NCBI GenBank assembly: GCA_034667225.1
Contig: JAXDKG010000001.1
Span: forward strand, 1 to 64,000
DNA length: 64,000 nt
Source: DATMER01 sp034667225
Lineage (GTDB): Bacteria; Acidobacteriota; Thermoanaerobaculia; Multivoradales; UBA5704
Direction: 5' to 3'
Under the pieces are notes generated by a model. That model made no database searches. It was given only the letters and a program-made list of their open reading frames with translations, and was not told the DNA's origin. Position numbers and translations under genes: made by a program. This document shows, piece after piece, positions 23,842 through 32,165 of this stretch; position 1 is the stretch's first letter, and every line of letters starts with the position of its first letter.

Positions 23842-24683
23842 AGGACATTCCGGTCACGGTGATCGAGCGGAGCCGCGGTTGGGTGGCGGTGCGGCTGGAT
23901 GAGCTGTGGGAGCACCGCGAGCTGCTCTACTTCTTCGTCTGGCGCGACGTGAAGGTGCGCTACAAGCAGACCGCGCTCGGCGCAGCCTGGGCGGTGCTCC
24001 AACCGCTCCTGACCATGCTGATCTTCACGATCTTCTTCGGCCGGATGGCGGGCATCGGTTCGGAGGGGGTGCCGTATCCGATCTTTTCCTATGCCGGGCT
24101 GCTTCCGTGGACCTTCTTCTCCGCGGGTCTGGGGCAGGCGTCCAACAGCCTGGTGGGCTCGGCGGGCCTGCTCAAAAAGGTTTACTTCCCGCGCCTCATC
24201 GTGCCGGTCTCCGCGGTCCTGGGTGGCTTGGTGGATTTCGCCGTGGCCTTCGTGGTGCTGATCGGGATGATGTTCTGGTACGGCGTCCAGCCGAGTTGGG
24301 GAGTGCTGCTGTTGCCATTGCTGCTGCTCCTTTCGGCGGCCTCGGCCCTGGGCGCAGGACTCTTCCTCTCGGCCGTGAACGTGGAGTTCCGGGACGTGCG
24401 GTATGTGATGCCGTTCTTCATCCAGCTTCTCCTCTTTGTAACGCCGGTGATCTATCCGGCGAGCAAGGTAACCGCGAAGCTGGAAGAGATCGGCCTGCCT
24501 GGATGGCTCTACGGCTTGAACCCCATGGCCGGCGTGATCCAGGGCTTCCGGTGGTCCCTCCTGGGCTCGGGGATGAATCCCGGACCCCTTCTGGCCGCGG
24601 GCACCGCGGTCACCGGCCTCCTCCTGGTCGGCGGCCTTTTCTACTTCCGCCGTATGGAGCGGACGTTCGCGGACGTGGTATGA
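23832..24683 (+). CDS. wzm: Polysaccharide ABC transporter permease (Wzm/TagG type)
   Basis: A 283-aa ABC-2 membrane protein with about six TM helices (~53-73, 87-110, 128-150, 160-185, 195-212, 250-270). The N-terminal cytoplasmic stretch LLYFFVWRDVKVRYKQTALGAAW is characteristic of O-antigen/capsule exporters and is followed by LQPLLTMLIFTIFFG. Its ATPase partner is at 29204. The ATG lies inside the epimerase gene end, and its own stop overlaps the neuB start (ATGA). Confidence 0.9.
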   Translation: MAVKDIPVTVIERSRGWVAVRLDELWEHRELLYFFVWRDVKVRYKQTALGAAWAVLQPLLTMLIFTIFFGRMAGIGSEGVPYPIFSYAGLLPWTFFSAGLGQASNSLVGSAGLLKKVYFPRLIVPVSAVLGGLVDFAVAFVVLIGMMFWYGVQPSWGVLLLPLLLLLSAASALGAGLFLSAVNVEFRDVRYVMPFFIQLLLFVTPVIYPASKVTAKLEEIGLPGWLYGLNPMAGVIQGFRWSLLGSGMNPGPLLAAGTAVTGLLLVGGLFYFRRMERTFADVV

Positions 24684-25684
24684 GCCTCCTTTTCGCGAAA
24701 CCCGGCTGTCTTGTGATCGGCGAGGTGGCCCAGGCCCACGATGGCAGCCTCGGGACGGCGCACGCCTTCATCGATGCCATTGCGGCGGCGGGGGCGGATG
24801 CGGTCAAGTTCCAAACCCACATCGCCGCGGCTGAGAGCACTCAGCGGGAGCCTTGGCGAGTCCGCTTCAGTCCGCAGGACGAGAGCCGCTATGACTACTG
24901 GAAGCGGATGGAGTTCACGGAGGAGCAGTGGGCGGGACTCAAGACCCACGCGGAAGAGCGCGGGCTGCTGTTCCTCAGCTCTCCTTTTTCGGTCGAAGCC
25001 GCGGAGATGCTCGAGCGGCTGGGCATGAAGGCCTGGAAGGTCGCCTCGGGCGAGGTGAGCAATCCCATGCTCTTCGAATTTCTGATCGGTACGGGCAAGC
25101 CGGTGCTGCTCTCCACGGGCATGAGCTCTCTGGAGGAGATCGACGCGGCGGTGGCAAGGGTCCGGTCTCCGCTGGCCGTCATGCAGTGCACGACCGCCTA
25201 CCCGTGCCCGCCGGAGAAGCTGGGGCTGAACATGATTCCCTTCTTCCGCGAGCGCTATGGCTGCGCAGTGGGTCTGTCCGACCACTCGGGAACCATCTAT
25301 CCCGGGTTGGCTGCCGTAACCCTGGGTGCGGAGGTGCTGGAGGTGCATGTGACCCTGAGCCGCGAGGCGTTCGGGCCGGACGTGCCCGCGTCGCTGACCA
25401 CGGCCGAGCTGCGGCAGCTCGTCGAGGGGGTGCGCTTCCTCGAGCGGGCGCTGCCCGTGGACAAGGACGCCATGGCCGTCGAGATGGAGCCGCTCCGCCA
25501 GATGTTCACGAAGAGCGTGGTAGCGCGGTTCGACCTGCCCGAGGGCATGGTGCTGGCTCCGGAGCACCTGGCGGTGAAGAAGCCCGGCGGCGGCATTCCG
25601 GCGGCGCGGATGGCCGAATTGATCGGTGGACGGCTGCGGCGCGCCGTAAAGGCCGACGAGGCGCTGAGGTTCGAGGACATATGA
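24680..25684 (+). CDS. neuB: Nonulosonic acid synthase (NeuB/LegI/PseI family)
   Basis: A 334-aa enzyme condensing phosphoenolpyruvate with an N-acetylmannosamine-type sugar to a nine-carbon sialic-acid-like acid. The TIM barrel carries IGEVAQAHDGSL, DAVKFQTH, KVASGEVSNP and GLSDHSGT. The C-terminal antifreeze-like (SAF) domain follows at ~275-334 with MFTKSVVARFDLPEG. The family and reaction type are clear; whether the product is Neu5Ac, legionaminic or pseudaminic acid cannot be decided by reading. It lies between wzm and the hydrolysing 2-epimerase gene. Confidence 0.9.
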   Translation: MSLLFAKPGCLVIGEVAQAHDGSLGTAHAFIDAIAAAGADAVKFQTHIAAAESTQREPWRVRFSPQDESRYDYWKRMEFTEEQWAGLKTHAEERGLLFLSSPFSVEAAEMLERLGMKAWKVASGEVSNPMLFEFLIGTGKPVLLSTGMSSLEEIDAAVARVRSPLAVMQCTTAYPCPPEKLGLNMIPFFRERYGCAVGLSDHSGTIYPGLAAVTLGAEVLEVHVTLSREAFGPDVPASLTTAELRQLVEGVRFLERALPVDKDAMAVEMEPLRQMFTKSVVARFDLPEGMVLAPEHLAVKKPGGGIPAARMAELIGGRLRRAVKADEALRFEDI

Positions 25685-26835
25685 AACGCAAGGTTTGTGT
25701 AGTGGTCACGGCCCGGCCGAGCTACAGCCGGATCAAGACGGCGCTGCAAGCCATTCGGAGCCATCCGGACCTGGAGCTGCAGCTCGTGGTGGCCGCGTCG
25801 GCCCTGCTCGACCGCTATGGTACGGCAGTGCGCACGATCGAGGAAGATGGGTTCGACATCGCGGCCCGGGTCTACATGGTGCTGGAGGGCGAAAACCTTG
25901 CAACCATGGCAAAGACCACCGGCCTCGGACTGCTCGAGCTGGCCACGGTCTTCGACAACCTGAAGCCGGACGTTGTGGTCACGGTCGCCGACCGGTACGA
26001 GACGCTGGCAACCGCGGTGGCAGCCTCCTACATGAACATCCCCGTGGCCCACGTCCAAGGCGGAGAGGTCACCGGCTCCATTGACGAGAAGGTGCGCCAC
26101 GCCGTGACCAAGCTCGCGGACCTGCACTTCGTATCCACGGAAAAAGCCGCGGAGCGGGTCGTGCGCATGGGAGAGGAGCCGGCCAAGGTGTTCGTCACCG
26201 GCTGCCCGTCGATCGATCTCGCCGTCGAGGTAATGGAGCGGCCGGAGCTGGACTTCGATCCATTCGGAAAGTACGGCGGCGTGGGCGCGTCGGTCAATCT
26301 CACGGGCGGCTACCTGGTGGTGATGCAGCACCCCGTCACCACGGAGTACGAGCTGTCGCGCCAGCAAGCGGTCGAGACCCTGCATGCTGTGAGCGAGATC
26401 GACCTGCCGACGCTCTGGTTCTGGCCTAACGTGGATGCGGGATCGGACGGCACCTCAGGTGCGATCCGCTCCTTCCGTGAGCTGCACTCCCCAGAGAACA
26501 TCCACTTTTTCAAGAACATGCAGCCCACGGATTTCCTGCGGCTTTTATACAGCTCCCGCTGCCTGGTGGGGAACTCCAGCGTGGGCATCCGCGAATGCGC
26601 CTACCTGGGAGTGCCGACGGTGAACATCGGCACGCGGCAGTCGGGGCGCGACCGCGGCTGCAACGTGCTCGACGTGGGCTACGACCGCGAGGAGATCGTC
26701 GAAGCCATTCGCAAGCACATGGGCAATGGACACTGCAAAAGTGATCCGATCTACGGCCACGGGAAAGCAGGCGAGCGCATCGCGGATCTGCTGGCGGGGC
26801 AGCCGCTTGGGATCGAGAAGAGGCTGACCTACTGA
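25681..26835 (+). CDS. neuC: UDP-N-acetylglucosamine 2-epimerase, hydrolysing (NeuC/LegG)
   Basis: A 384-aa GT-B-fold enzyme releasing the mannosamine substrate of NeuB from its UDP sugar. Seen: KVCVVVTARPSYSRIK at the N terminus, VVTVADRYETLATA, HVQGGEVTGSIDEKVRHAVTKLADLHFV, and GNSSVGIRECAYLGVPTVNIG near 310-330. The hydrolysing class is supported by the NeuB/NeuA neighbours and by contrast with the non-hydrolysing WecB at 54194. It overlaps neuB by 4 nt and neuA by 1 nt. Confidence 0.9.
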   Translation: MKRKVCVVVTARPSYSRIKTALQAIRSHPDLELQLVVAASALLDRYGTAVRTIEEDGFDIAARVYMVLEGENLATMAKTTGLGLLELATVFDNLKPDVVVTVADRYETLATAVAASYMNIPVAHVQGGEVTGSIDEKVRHAVTKLADLHFVSTEKAAERVVRMGEEPAKVFVTGCPSIDLAVEVMERPELDFDPFGKYGGVGASVNLTGGYLVVMQHPVTTEYELSRQQAVETLHAVSEIDLPTLWFWPNVDAGSDGTSGAIRSFRELHSPENIHFFKNMQPTDFLRLLYSSRCLVGNSSVGIRECAYLGVPTVNIGTRQSGRDRGCNVLDVGYDREEIVEAIRKHMGNGHCKSDPIYGHGKAGERIADLLAGQPLGIEKRLTY

Positions 26836-27515
26836 TGCGGGTGCTCGGGATCGTTCCAGCGCGTGGCGGCTCCAAGGGGATCCCGGGCAAGAACGTGCGT
26901 CCGTTGGGTGGAAAACCGCTGCTCGTCCACACGGCCGAAGCGGCGCTCGCGGCCCGGCTACTATCGCGCGTGGTGCTCACGACCGACGACGAGGAGATCG
27001 CCGAGGTCGGCCGCGTCTGCGGTCTTGAGGTCCCTTTCCTGCGGCCGGCCGAGTTGGCAATGGACGACACGCCCACCCTGCCGGTGCTCCAGCATGCCGT
27101 GACCGAGTTGGAGAGGGCAGGAGACCGCTTCGACGCGGTCTGCGTGCTCCAGCCCACGAGCCCCTTCCGCCGCGCCGGAGACATCGACGGCTGCATCGAG
27201 CTGTTGGAGAAGGAAGGCCTGGACGCCGTGGTTTCCGTGCTGCCGGTCCCGCCGGAGCACAACCCGCACTGGGTCTGGTTCCGCAACGGCGACGGGCTGC
27301 TGCGGCTCGCGACCGGTGAGGATCAGCCAATCCCTCGGCGGCAGGAACTGCCACCGGCCTTCCATCGCGACGGCTCCGTCTATGTGACCCGGCGTGACGT
27401 GCTCATGGAAGGGAACAGCCTCTACGGGAAACGGCTTGGCTGTTTTCTAGCTGATTCCCGGAGCGTGAACCTGGACACTCCGGCCGATTGGGAGCGGGCA
27501 GAGAGGCTCTTCTGA
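26835..27515 (+). CDS. neuA: CMP-nonulosonate cytidylyltransferase (NeuA/PseF/LegF)
   Basis: A 226-aa enzyme that activates the nine-carbon acid to its CMP form for glycosyl transfer. IVPARGGSKGIPGKNVRPLGGKPLL-type nucleotide-binding start (~6-30), TTDDEEIAEV, LQPTSPFRRAGDI and DGSVYVTRRD are all present. Together with NeuB and NeuC it completes the route to a CMP-nonulosonate. It is separated from the asparagine-synthase gene by one base. Confidence 0.92.
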   Translation: MRVLGIVPARGGSKGIPGKNVRPLGGKPLLVHTAEAALAARLLSRVVLTTDDEEIAEVGRVCGLEVPFLRPAELAMDDTPTLPVLQHAVTELERAGDRFDAVCVLQPTSPFRRAGDIDGCIELLEKEGLDAVVSVLPVPPEHNPHWVWFRNGDGLLRLATGEDQPIPRRQELPPAFHRDGSVYVTRRDVLMEGNSLYGKRLGCFLADSRSVNLDTPADWERAERLF

Positions 27516-27516
27516 C

Positions 27517-29211
27517 ATGTGCGGGATCGCGGGCATCTTCGGATCTGACACTTCGGGGCTCGAGGCTATGGTGGCATCCCTCAGCCATCGCGGCCCCGAT
27601 GGCCAGGGCATTCACCGGGATGGCGACGCGGCGCTCGGCCATACGCGCCTCAGCATCATCGACCTCTCGGACTGCGGGCTGCAGCCCATGTCTGATCCTT
27701 CGGGCCGCTGGTGGATCGCCTTCAACGGCGAGATCTACAACTATCTGGAGCTGCGCTCCGCGCTGAGCTGGGACTTCCGCACGCACACCGACACGGAGGT
27801 GCTGCTCGCGGCGTACGCCACCTGGGGTCCTGCCTGCCTGGAGCGGTTGCTCGGAATGTTCGCTTTTCTGATCTGGGACAGCCAGGAGCGGCGTCTCTTC
27901 GCGGCGCGCGATCGCTTCGGCGTCAAGCCGCTCTACCTGCATGAGTCGGATGGCACCTTGCGGGTGGCGAGCGAGATCAAGGCCCTGCACGCGGCCGGAG
28001 TGCCGGCGCGGCCGGATGTCGTGGCGTGGGCATCCTATCTGTCACACGGACTCCACGATCATTCGGAGGGTACCTTCTGGGAATCGGTGCGCGCCCTGCC
28101 TGGCGGGTGCTTCCTGACCTGGCAGGGTGGAAAGACCTCCGTCTCCCGCTGGTACGACTTGGCGGGACGGATCGATCCCGAGCCGGATCGCCGGACGGAC
28201 GGCGAGGTGCGGGAGGAGTACCGGGCGCTGCTGGAGGAGAGCGTGCGGCTGCGCTTCCGCTCGGACGTGCCGGTCGGTATCAACCTGAGCGGCGGCCTGG
28301 ATTCCTCGACCCTGCTCGGGCTGGTGCAACAGGTCCAGGGGCCGGAGAGCGACATACAGGCGTTCACGTTCGTCACCGGTGATCCGGACTACGACGAGCT
28401 TCCCTGGGTCGAGCAGATGCTGGCCCGCACCCGCCATCCGCTGGTCGTCTGCTCCCTCTCTCCCGAGGAGGTGCCGGCTCTCGCCGAGTCGGTGGCGCGC
28501 TCCGAGGACGAGCCCTTCGGCGGCCTGCCGACGCTGGCCTATGCCCGGCTCTTCGAGCGCGCCCGCGAGGCCGGTGTGATCGTCCTCCTGGACGGCCAGG
28601 GCATGGACGAGCAGTGGGCGGGCTACGACTACTACCGGACGGTCGGGGACGGCACGGTGTCGCTCATCCAGGGGACCCAGCAGCGCTCGGTGCGGCCGGA
28701 GTGCCTGACGCCCGGGATGCACGCCCTGGCCGAGCGGCCGGAGCTGCCGACCCCGTTTCCTGACCGGCTCCGCAATCTCCAATACCGCGACATCCGCTAC
28801 ACCAAGATTCCCCGCGCCCTGCGCTTCAACGACCGGATCTCCATGCGTTCCTCGACCGAGCTGCGCGAGCCGTTCCTCGACCACCGTCTCGTGGAGCTGG
28901 CCCTGCGCCAACCCGACGAGCGCAAGATCCGGGACGGGCAGCAGAAGTGGATGCTCCGCTCGCTGGTCGGAGAGCTGCTGCCCAAGGGTGTGGTCGAGGC
29001 GCCCAAGCGGCCTCTCCAGACGCCACAGCGCGAATGGCTCCGCGGTCCGCTGCGCGAGTGGGCCACGGGCCAGATCGAGCGCGCTCTCGAAAGCGGCTGG
29101 CTCGACGCGGACGCGGTGCGCCGCGAGTGGCGGGCCTATTGCGCGGGCGAAGGGGACAACAGCTTCTTCGTGTGGCAATGGATCAGCCTGGGACTTCTCG
29201 CATATGACTGA
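27517..29211 (+). CDS. asnB: Asparagine synthase-like glutamine amidotransferase
   Basis: A 564-aa two-domain enzyme: N-terminal Ntn glutaminase with Cys2 (MCGIAGIFG), SHRGPDG and GVKPLY; C-terminal synthetase with the PP-loop SGGLDSSTLLG (~266) and REPFLDHRLVELAL. All glutaminase and ATP-binding features look intact. Homologues inside O-antigen clusters amidate hexuronic acids of the glycan rather than making asparagine, and a uronic-acid dehydrogenase gene lies upstream, so that role is a fair inference. The stop overlaps the wzt start. Confidence 0.85.
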   Translation: MCGIAGIFGSDTSGLEAMVASLSHRGPDGQGIHRDGDAALGHTRLSIIDLSDCGLQPMSDPSGRWWIAFNGEIYNYLELRSALSWDFRTHTDTEVLLAAYATWGPACLERLLGMFAFLIWDSQERRLFAARDRFGVKPLYLHESDGTLRVASEIKALHAAGVPARPDVVAWASYLSHGLHDHSEGTFWESVRALPGGCFLTWQGGKTSVSRWYDLAGRIDPEPDRRTDGEVREEYRALLEESVRLRFRSDVPVGINLSGGLDSSTLLGLVQQVQGPESDIQAFTFVTGDPDYDELPWVEQMLARTRHPLVVCSLSPEEVPALAESVARSEDEPFGGLPTLAYARLFERAREAGVIVLLDGQGMDEQWAGYDYYRTVGDGTVSLIQGTQQRSVRPECLTPGMHALAERPELPTPFPDRLRNLQYRDIRYTKIPRALRFNDRISMRSSTELREPFLDHRLVELALRQPDERKIRDGQQKWMLRSLVGELLPKGVVEAPKRPLQTPQREWLRGPLREWATGQIERALESGWLDADAVRREWRAYCAGEGDNSFFVWQWISLGLLAYD

Positions 29212-30463
29212 GCCGGTCATTTCCGTGGAGGCGCTCTCCAAGCGCTACCGCCTGGGCACCCGCGGCCGGACCTACCGGACCTTGCGCGACAGCCTGGCCG
29301 GCCTGTGGCGGCCGCGCGCGACCGCGGAGAATCTGAAGCCCTCCGGCGACTTCTGGGCGCTCCAGGAGATTTCCTTCGAGCTCGGGCAGGGGCGGGTACT
29401 GGGGTTGATCGGGCACAACGGCGCGGGCAAGAGCACGCTCCTCAAGATCCTCTCCCGGATCACCGAGCCGACCGCGGGACGCGCCGTGCTGCATGGCCGG
29501 GTGGGGAGCCTGCTGGAGGTGGGTACCGGCTTCCACGGCGAGCTGAGCGGCCGGGAGAATATCTTTCTGAACGGTGCCATCCTGGGCATGAAGCGCTCTG
29601 AGATCGCCCGCCAGTTCGACCGCATCGTCGCTTTCGCCGAGGTCGAGCAGTTCGTCGATACGGCGGTCAAGCACTACTCGTCGGGCATGTACCTGCGCCT
29701 CGCCTTCGCGGTCGCGGCCCACCTGGAGCCCGAGATCCTGCTGGTCGACGAGGTACTGGCGGTAGGCGACGCGGCCTTTCAGAAGCGCTGCCTGGGCAAG
29801 ATCGGCGAGGTCGCGGAGGAGGGGCGCACCGTGATCTTCGTGAGCCACAACCTCTCCGCGGTCGAGCGCCTCTGCGACTCGGCGCTGCTCCTGGATCATG
29901 GCCGCGTCACCTTCCAGGGCTCGACCACCGACGCCATCGAGCGCTACCTGCAGACGGGCGCCGCGGCCCAGGGCCTTCTGACCGAGGCGGCGCGGCGGCC
30001 TGGCCGCGGGAGGGTCCGCTTCACCCGCGTACGCGCCCTGTGCGATGGCCGGCCGGCGATCCATCTCACCTCGGGCTCGCGCGTCGAGCTCCTGTTCGAC
30101 TACGAGGTCGCGGACGGCGCAGAGGTGGAGGGAGCCCGCATCCGCGTGGCCTGGACGAACCTGCTGGGCGATACGCTGTTCATCCTCGTCAACGACGGCA
30201 ACGACGGCTCAGGCAACGGCATCTCCACGTTGCCCGGCCCTGCCGGCACGGTTCGCGCCGTGATCCCGAGGCTGCCGCTGCACCACGGCACCTATCGGCT
30301 GAGCGCCTGGATCAAGTCGGGCCGCGACCTGGAGGACCGGATCACGGACGCTCTGGAGCTAACCGTCGCGGGTGGTGATTTTTTCGGCACCGGCGTGGCC
30401 TGGCCCGCGGACTCCGGGCCGTTCCTGGTGCCGCACTCGTTCGAGATGGGAGGGGAGCGCTGA
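29204..30463 (+). CDS. wzt: Polysaccharide ABC transporter ATPase with carbohydrate-binding C domain (Wzt)
   Basis: A 419-aa protein. The ATPase (~1-245) has Walker A GHNGAGKST (~69), a KHYSSGMYLRLAFAVA signature, Walker B ILLVDEVLAVGD and the switch SHN. A beta-rich C-terminal extension (~265-415) matches the Wzt-C type, which in O9a/O8 systems recognises the capped chain end before export. This implies ABC-dependent export of a finished, possibly terminally modified glycan. The partner permease is at 23832. A methyltransferase gene follows directly (ATG overlapping the stop by one base) and may make the cap. Confidence 0.93.
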   Translation: MTEPVISVEALSKRYRLGTRGRTYRTLRDSLAGLWRPRATAENLKPSGDFWALQEISFELGQGRVLGLIGHNGAGKSTLLKILSRITEPTAGRAVLHGRVGSLLEVGTGFHGELSGRENIFLNGAILGMKRSEIARQFDRIVAFAEVEQFVDTAVKHYSSGMYLRLAFAVAAHLEPEILLVDEVLAVGDAAFQKRCLGKIGEVAEEGRTVIFVSHNLSAVERLCDSALLLDHGRVTFQGSTTDAIERYLQTGAAAQGLLTEAARRPGRGRVRFTRVRALCDGRPAIHLTSGSRVELLFDYEVADGAEVEGARIRVAWTNLLGDTLFILVNDGNDGSGNGISTLPGPAGTVRAVIPRLPLHHGTYRLSAWIKSGRDLEDRITDALELTVAGGDFFGTGVAWPADSGPFLVPHSFEMGGER

Positions 30464-31278
30464 TGGCGACTGTGCCGGCGTCAGTCGAGCGCATCCGCAG
30501 GCAGGGCTCCAACTCGGGCGGGTTCGAGCGCGGCGTCGAGTGGGAGCTGCTCGATCACGAGGCGCACCATCCCGGGATGCGGGCCGAGGTGCGGAGCGGC
30601 GACCTGATCGCCGGCCGCGAGCGGCGGCAGCGCCATGTCTTCGAATCGAACGCCGAGCGCATGACGGGCCGGGTCGTCGACGTGGGCTGCGACCGTGCCG
30701 CCCTCCGCTCGCTGGTCCCTGGTCGCTATGTGGGCCTAGACCTGTTCGGAGACCCTGACGTGAAGGTCGATCTCCTCTCCGGCCGGCCGCTTCCCTTGCG
30801 CGACCGCTCGGCGGACTTCGTGGTGTGCACCGATGTGCTGGAGCACCTTTACGATCCCCACTTCTACTGCGACGAGCTGTTCCGGATTTCGCGGGAGTGG
30901 GTGCTGATCGGCCTGCCCAACTGCTGGATGGCTGGGTGGCCGGCCTACCGCGCCGGCATCCCTCTTTATAAAAACTACGGCCTCTCGCCCGAGCGCCACC
31001 GCGACGCCCACCGCTGGTATTTCTGCACGGAGGAGAGCGTCGACTTCGCGCTCTACCGTGGAGCGCGGGCGGGGTTCCGCTGCGAGGTCATGACTCACTT
31101 TACAGCCGGCGGCCAGGCTGGTCTTGCCTGGCCCGGAACCGGTCCGATCGGGCGGCTGACAGGCAAGGTCAGCCATTGGGGGCACCGGCTGGCGGCCGGC
31201 CTTTTCGAGCGGCAGGGCTCGCGGATCTGGCTTAACCGGCGCGTCGAGTCCACCTGGTGGTTGCTGAGGAGAAGTTGA
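30463..31278 (+). CDS. SAM-dependent methyltransferase next to Wzt
   Basis: A 271-aa class I methyltransferase. Motif I is VVDVGCDRAALRSLVPGRYVGLD (~71; Cys-Asp-Arg replaces the usual Gly-x-Gly), and the acidic SADFVVCTDVLEHLYDP is motif IV/post-IV. The C-terminal third (~165-271) has no clear match and carries many aromatic/basic residues. Tight coupling to wzt suggests action on the glycan, perhaps chain-end capping. The acceptor is unknown. Confidence 0.75.
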   Translation: MATVPASVERIRRQGSNSGGFERGVEWELLDHEAHHPGMRAEVRSGDLIAGRERRQRHVFESNAERMTGRVVDVGCDRAALRSLVPGRYVGLDLFGDPDVKVDLLSGRPLPLRDRSADFVVCTDVLEHLYDPHFYCDELFRISREWVLIGLPNCWMAGWPAYRAGIPLYKNYGLSPERHRDAHRWYFCTEESVDFALYRGARAGFRCEVMTHFTAGGQAGLAWPGTGPIGRLTGKVSHWGHRLAAGLFERQGSRIWLNRRVESTWWLLRRS

Positions 31279-32165
31279 TGAAGGTACCGCCGATAGTTCG
31301 CCGCGCCTGGCGCGGGATCAAGTACCGCGGCTATGGCCAGGGCTGGCTGAACCGCACGAGCCGCCGGCGGTTTGAGGCGCGGCGGCCCGCGCTGAGCGAG
31401 ACGCAGGCGCGGGTGGCTGAAGACCTGCGGCGCGACGGCTTCGCCATGGCGGATGTCCGCGAGCTGGTGCCGGACCTCTGGCCGGAGGCGGCCGAGGCGG
31501 GCCGCTCCTTCGTCGCAGGCGAGCGCGTGCAGCGCGGGATCGAGGCCTACCAGCCGGGCGGTAGCCGCGGCAAGGACTACATCGTCAAACAGTGGGACTC
31601 ACGGCCTTCCCTGCCCGCGAGCGATCCCTGGCTGCGGCTCGGCCTGGCCCCGGCGCTGCTGGACACGGTCAACTCCTACCTCGGGCTCTGGTCGAAGCTG
31701 AACTATGTGGATGCCTGGTACACCATCCCATCGCCGGTCGACCGCAAGGCGCAGGCGTCGCAGCGCTGGCACCGCGATCCCGAGGATGAGCGGCTGGTCA
31801 AGGTGTTCCTTTACCTCTCGGACGTGGGGACTGGCGCGGGTCCGCTGGAGTACGTCCGCGGCAGCCACGGGGGCGGGCGCTGGGCCGGGCTCTGGCCCAA
31901 CCCCGATCCGGGGACCGCGAGCTATCCGCCCGAGGGCGAGCTGGAGTCGCGCATCCCTGCCGCGGACCGCGTCCTTGCCACGGGTCCGGCCGGCACCCTG
32001 GTCTTCTGCGACACCTACGGCTTCCATCGCGGCGGGCTCGCCACCGAGCATCCCCGCGTGCTCGCCGCCTGGGCGTATGTAACCCCGGCTTCCATCTTCG
32101 CCCGCCGTTTCGATGTCGCCAGCTCCGCCGGAACCGGTGAGGCCGCCGAGTTCGCCATCCGCTGA
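31278..32165 (+). CDS. PhyH-family Fe(II)/2-oxoglutarate dioxygenase
   Basis: A 295-aa double-stranded beta-helix oxygenase. The iron facial triad is visible as HxD in WHRDPED (His165, Asp167) and the distal His250 in GFHRGG, with a following Arg (HPRVLAAW) for 2-oxoglutarate. An N-terminal basic helix (~1-35) precedes the fold. In glycan clusters PhyH enzymes hydroxylate sugars or lipid parts; the substrate here is unknown. The ATG overlaps the upstream stop by one base. Confidence 0.82.
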   Translation: MKVPPIVRRAWRGIKYRGYGQGWLNRTSRRRFEARRPALSETQARVAEDLRRDGFAMADVRELVPDLWPEAAEAGRSFVAGERVQRGIEAYQPGGSRGKDYIVKQWDSRPSLPASDPWLRLGLAPALLDTVNSYLGLWSKLNYVDAWYTIPSPVDRKAQASQRWHRDPEDERLVKVFLYLSDVGTGAGPLEYVRGSHGGGRWAGLWPNPDPGTASYPPEGELESRIPAADRVLATGPAGTLVFCDTYGFHRGGLATEHPRVLAAWAYVTPASIFARRFDVASSAGTGEAAEFAIR

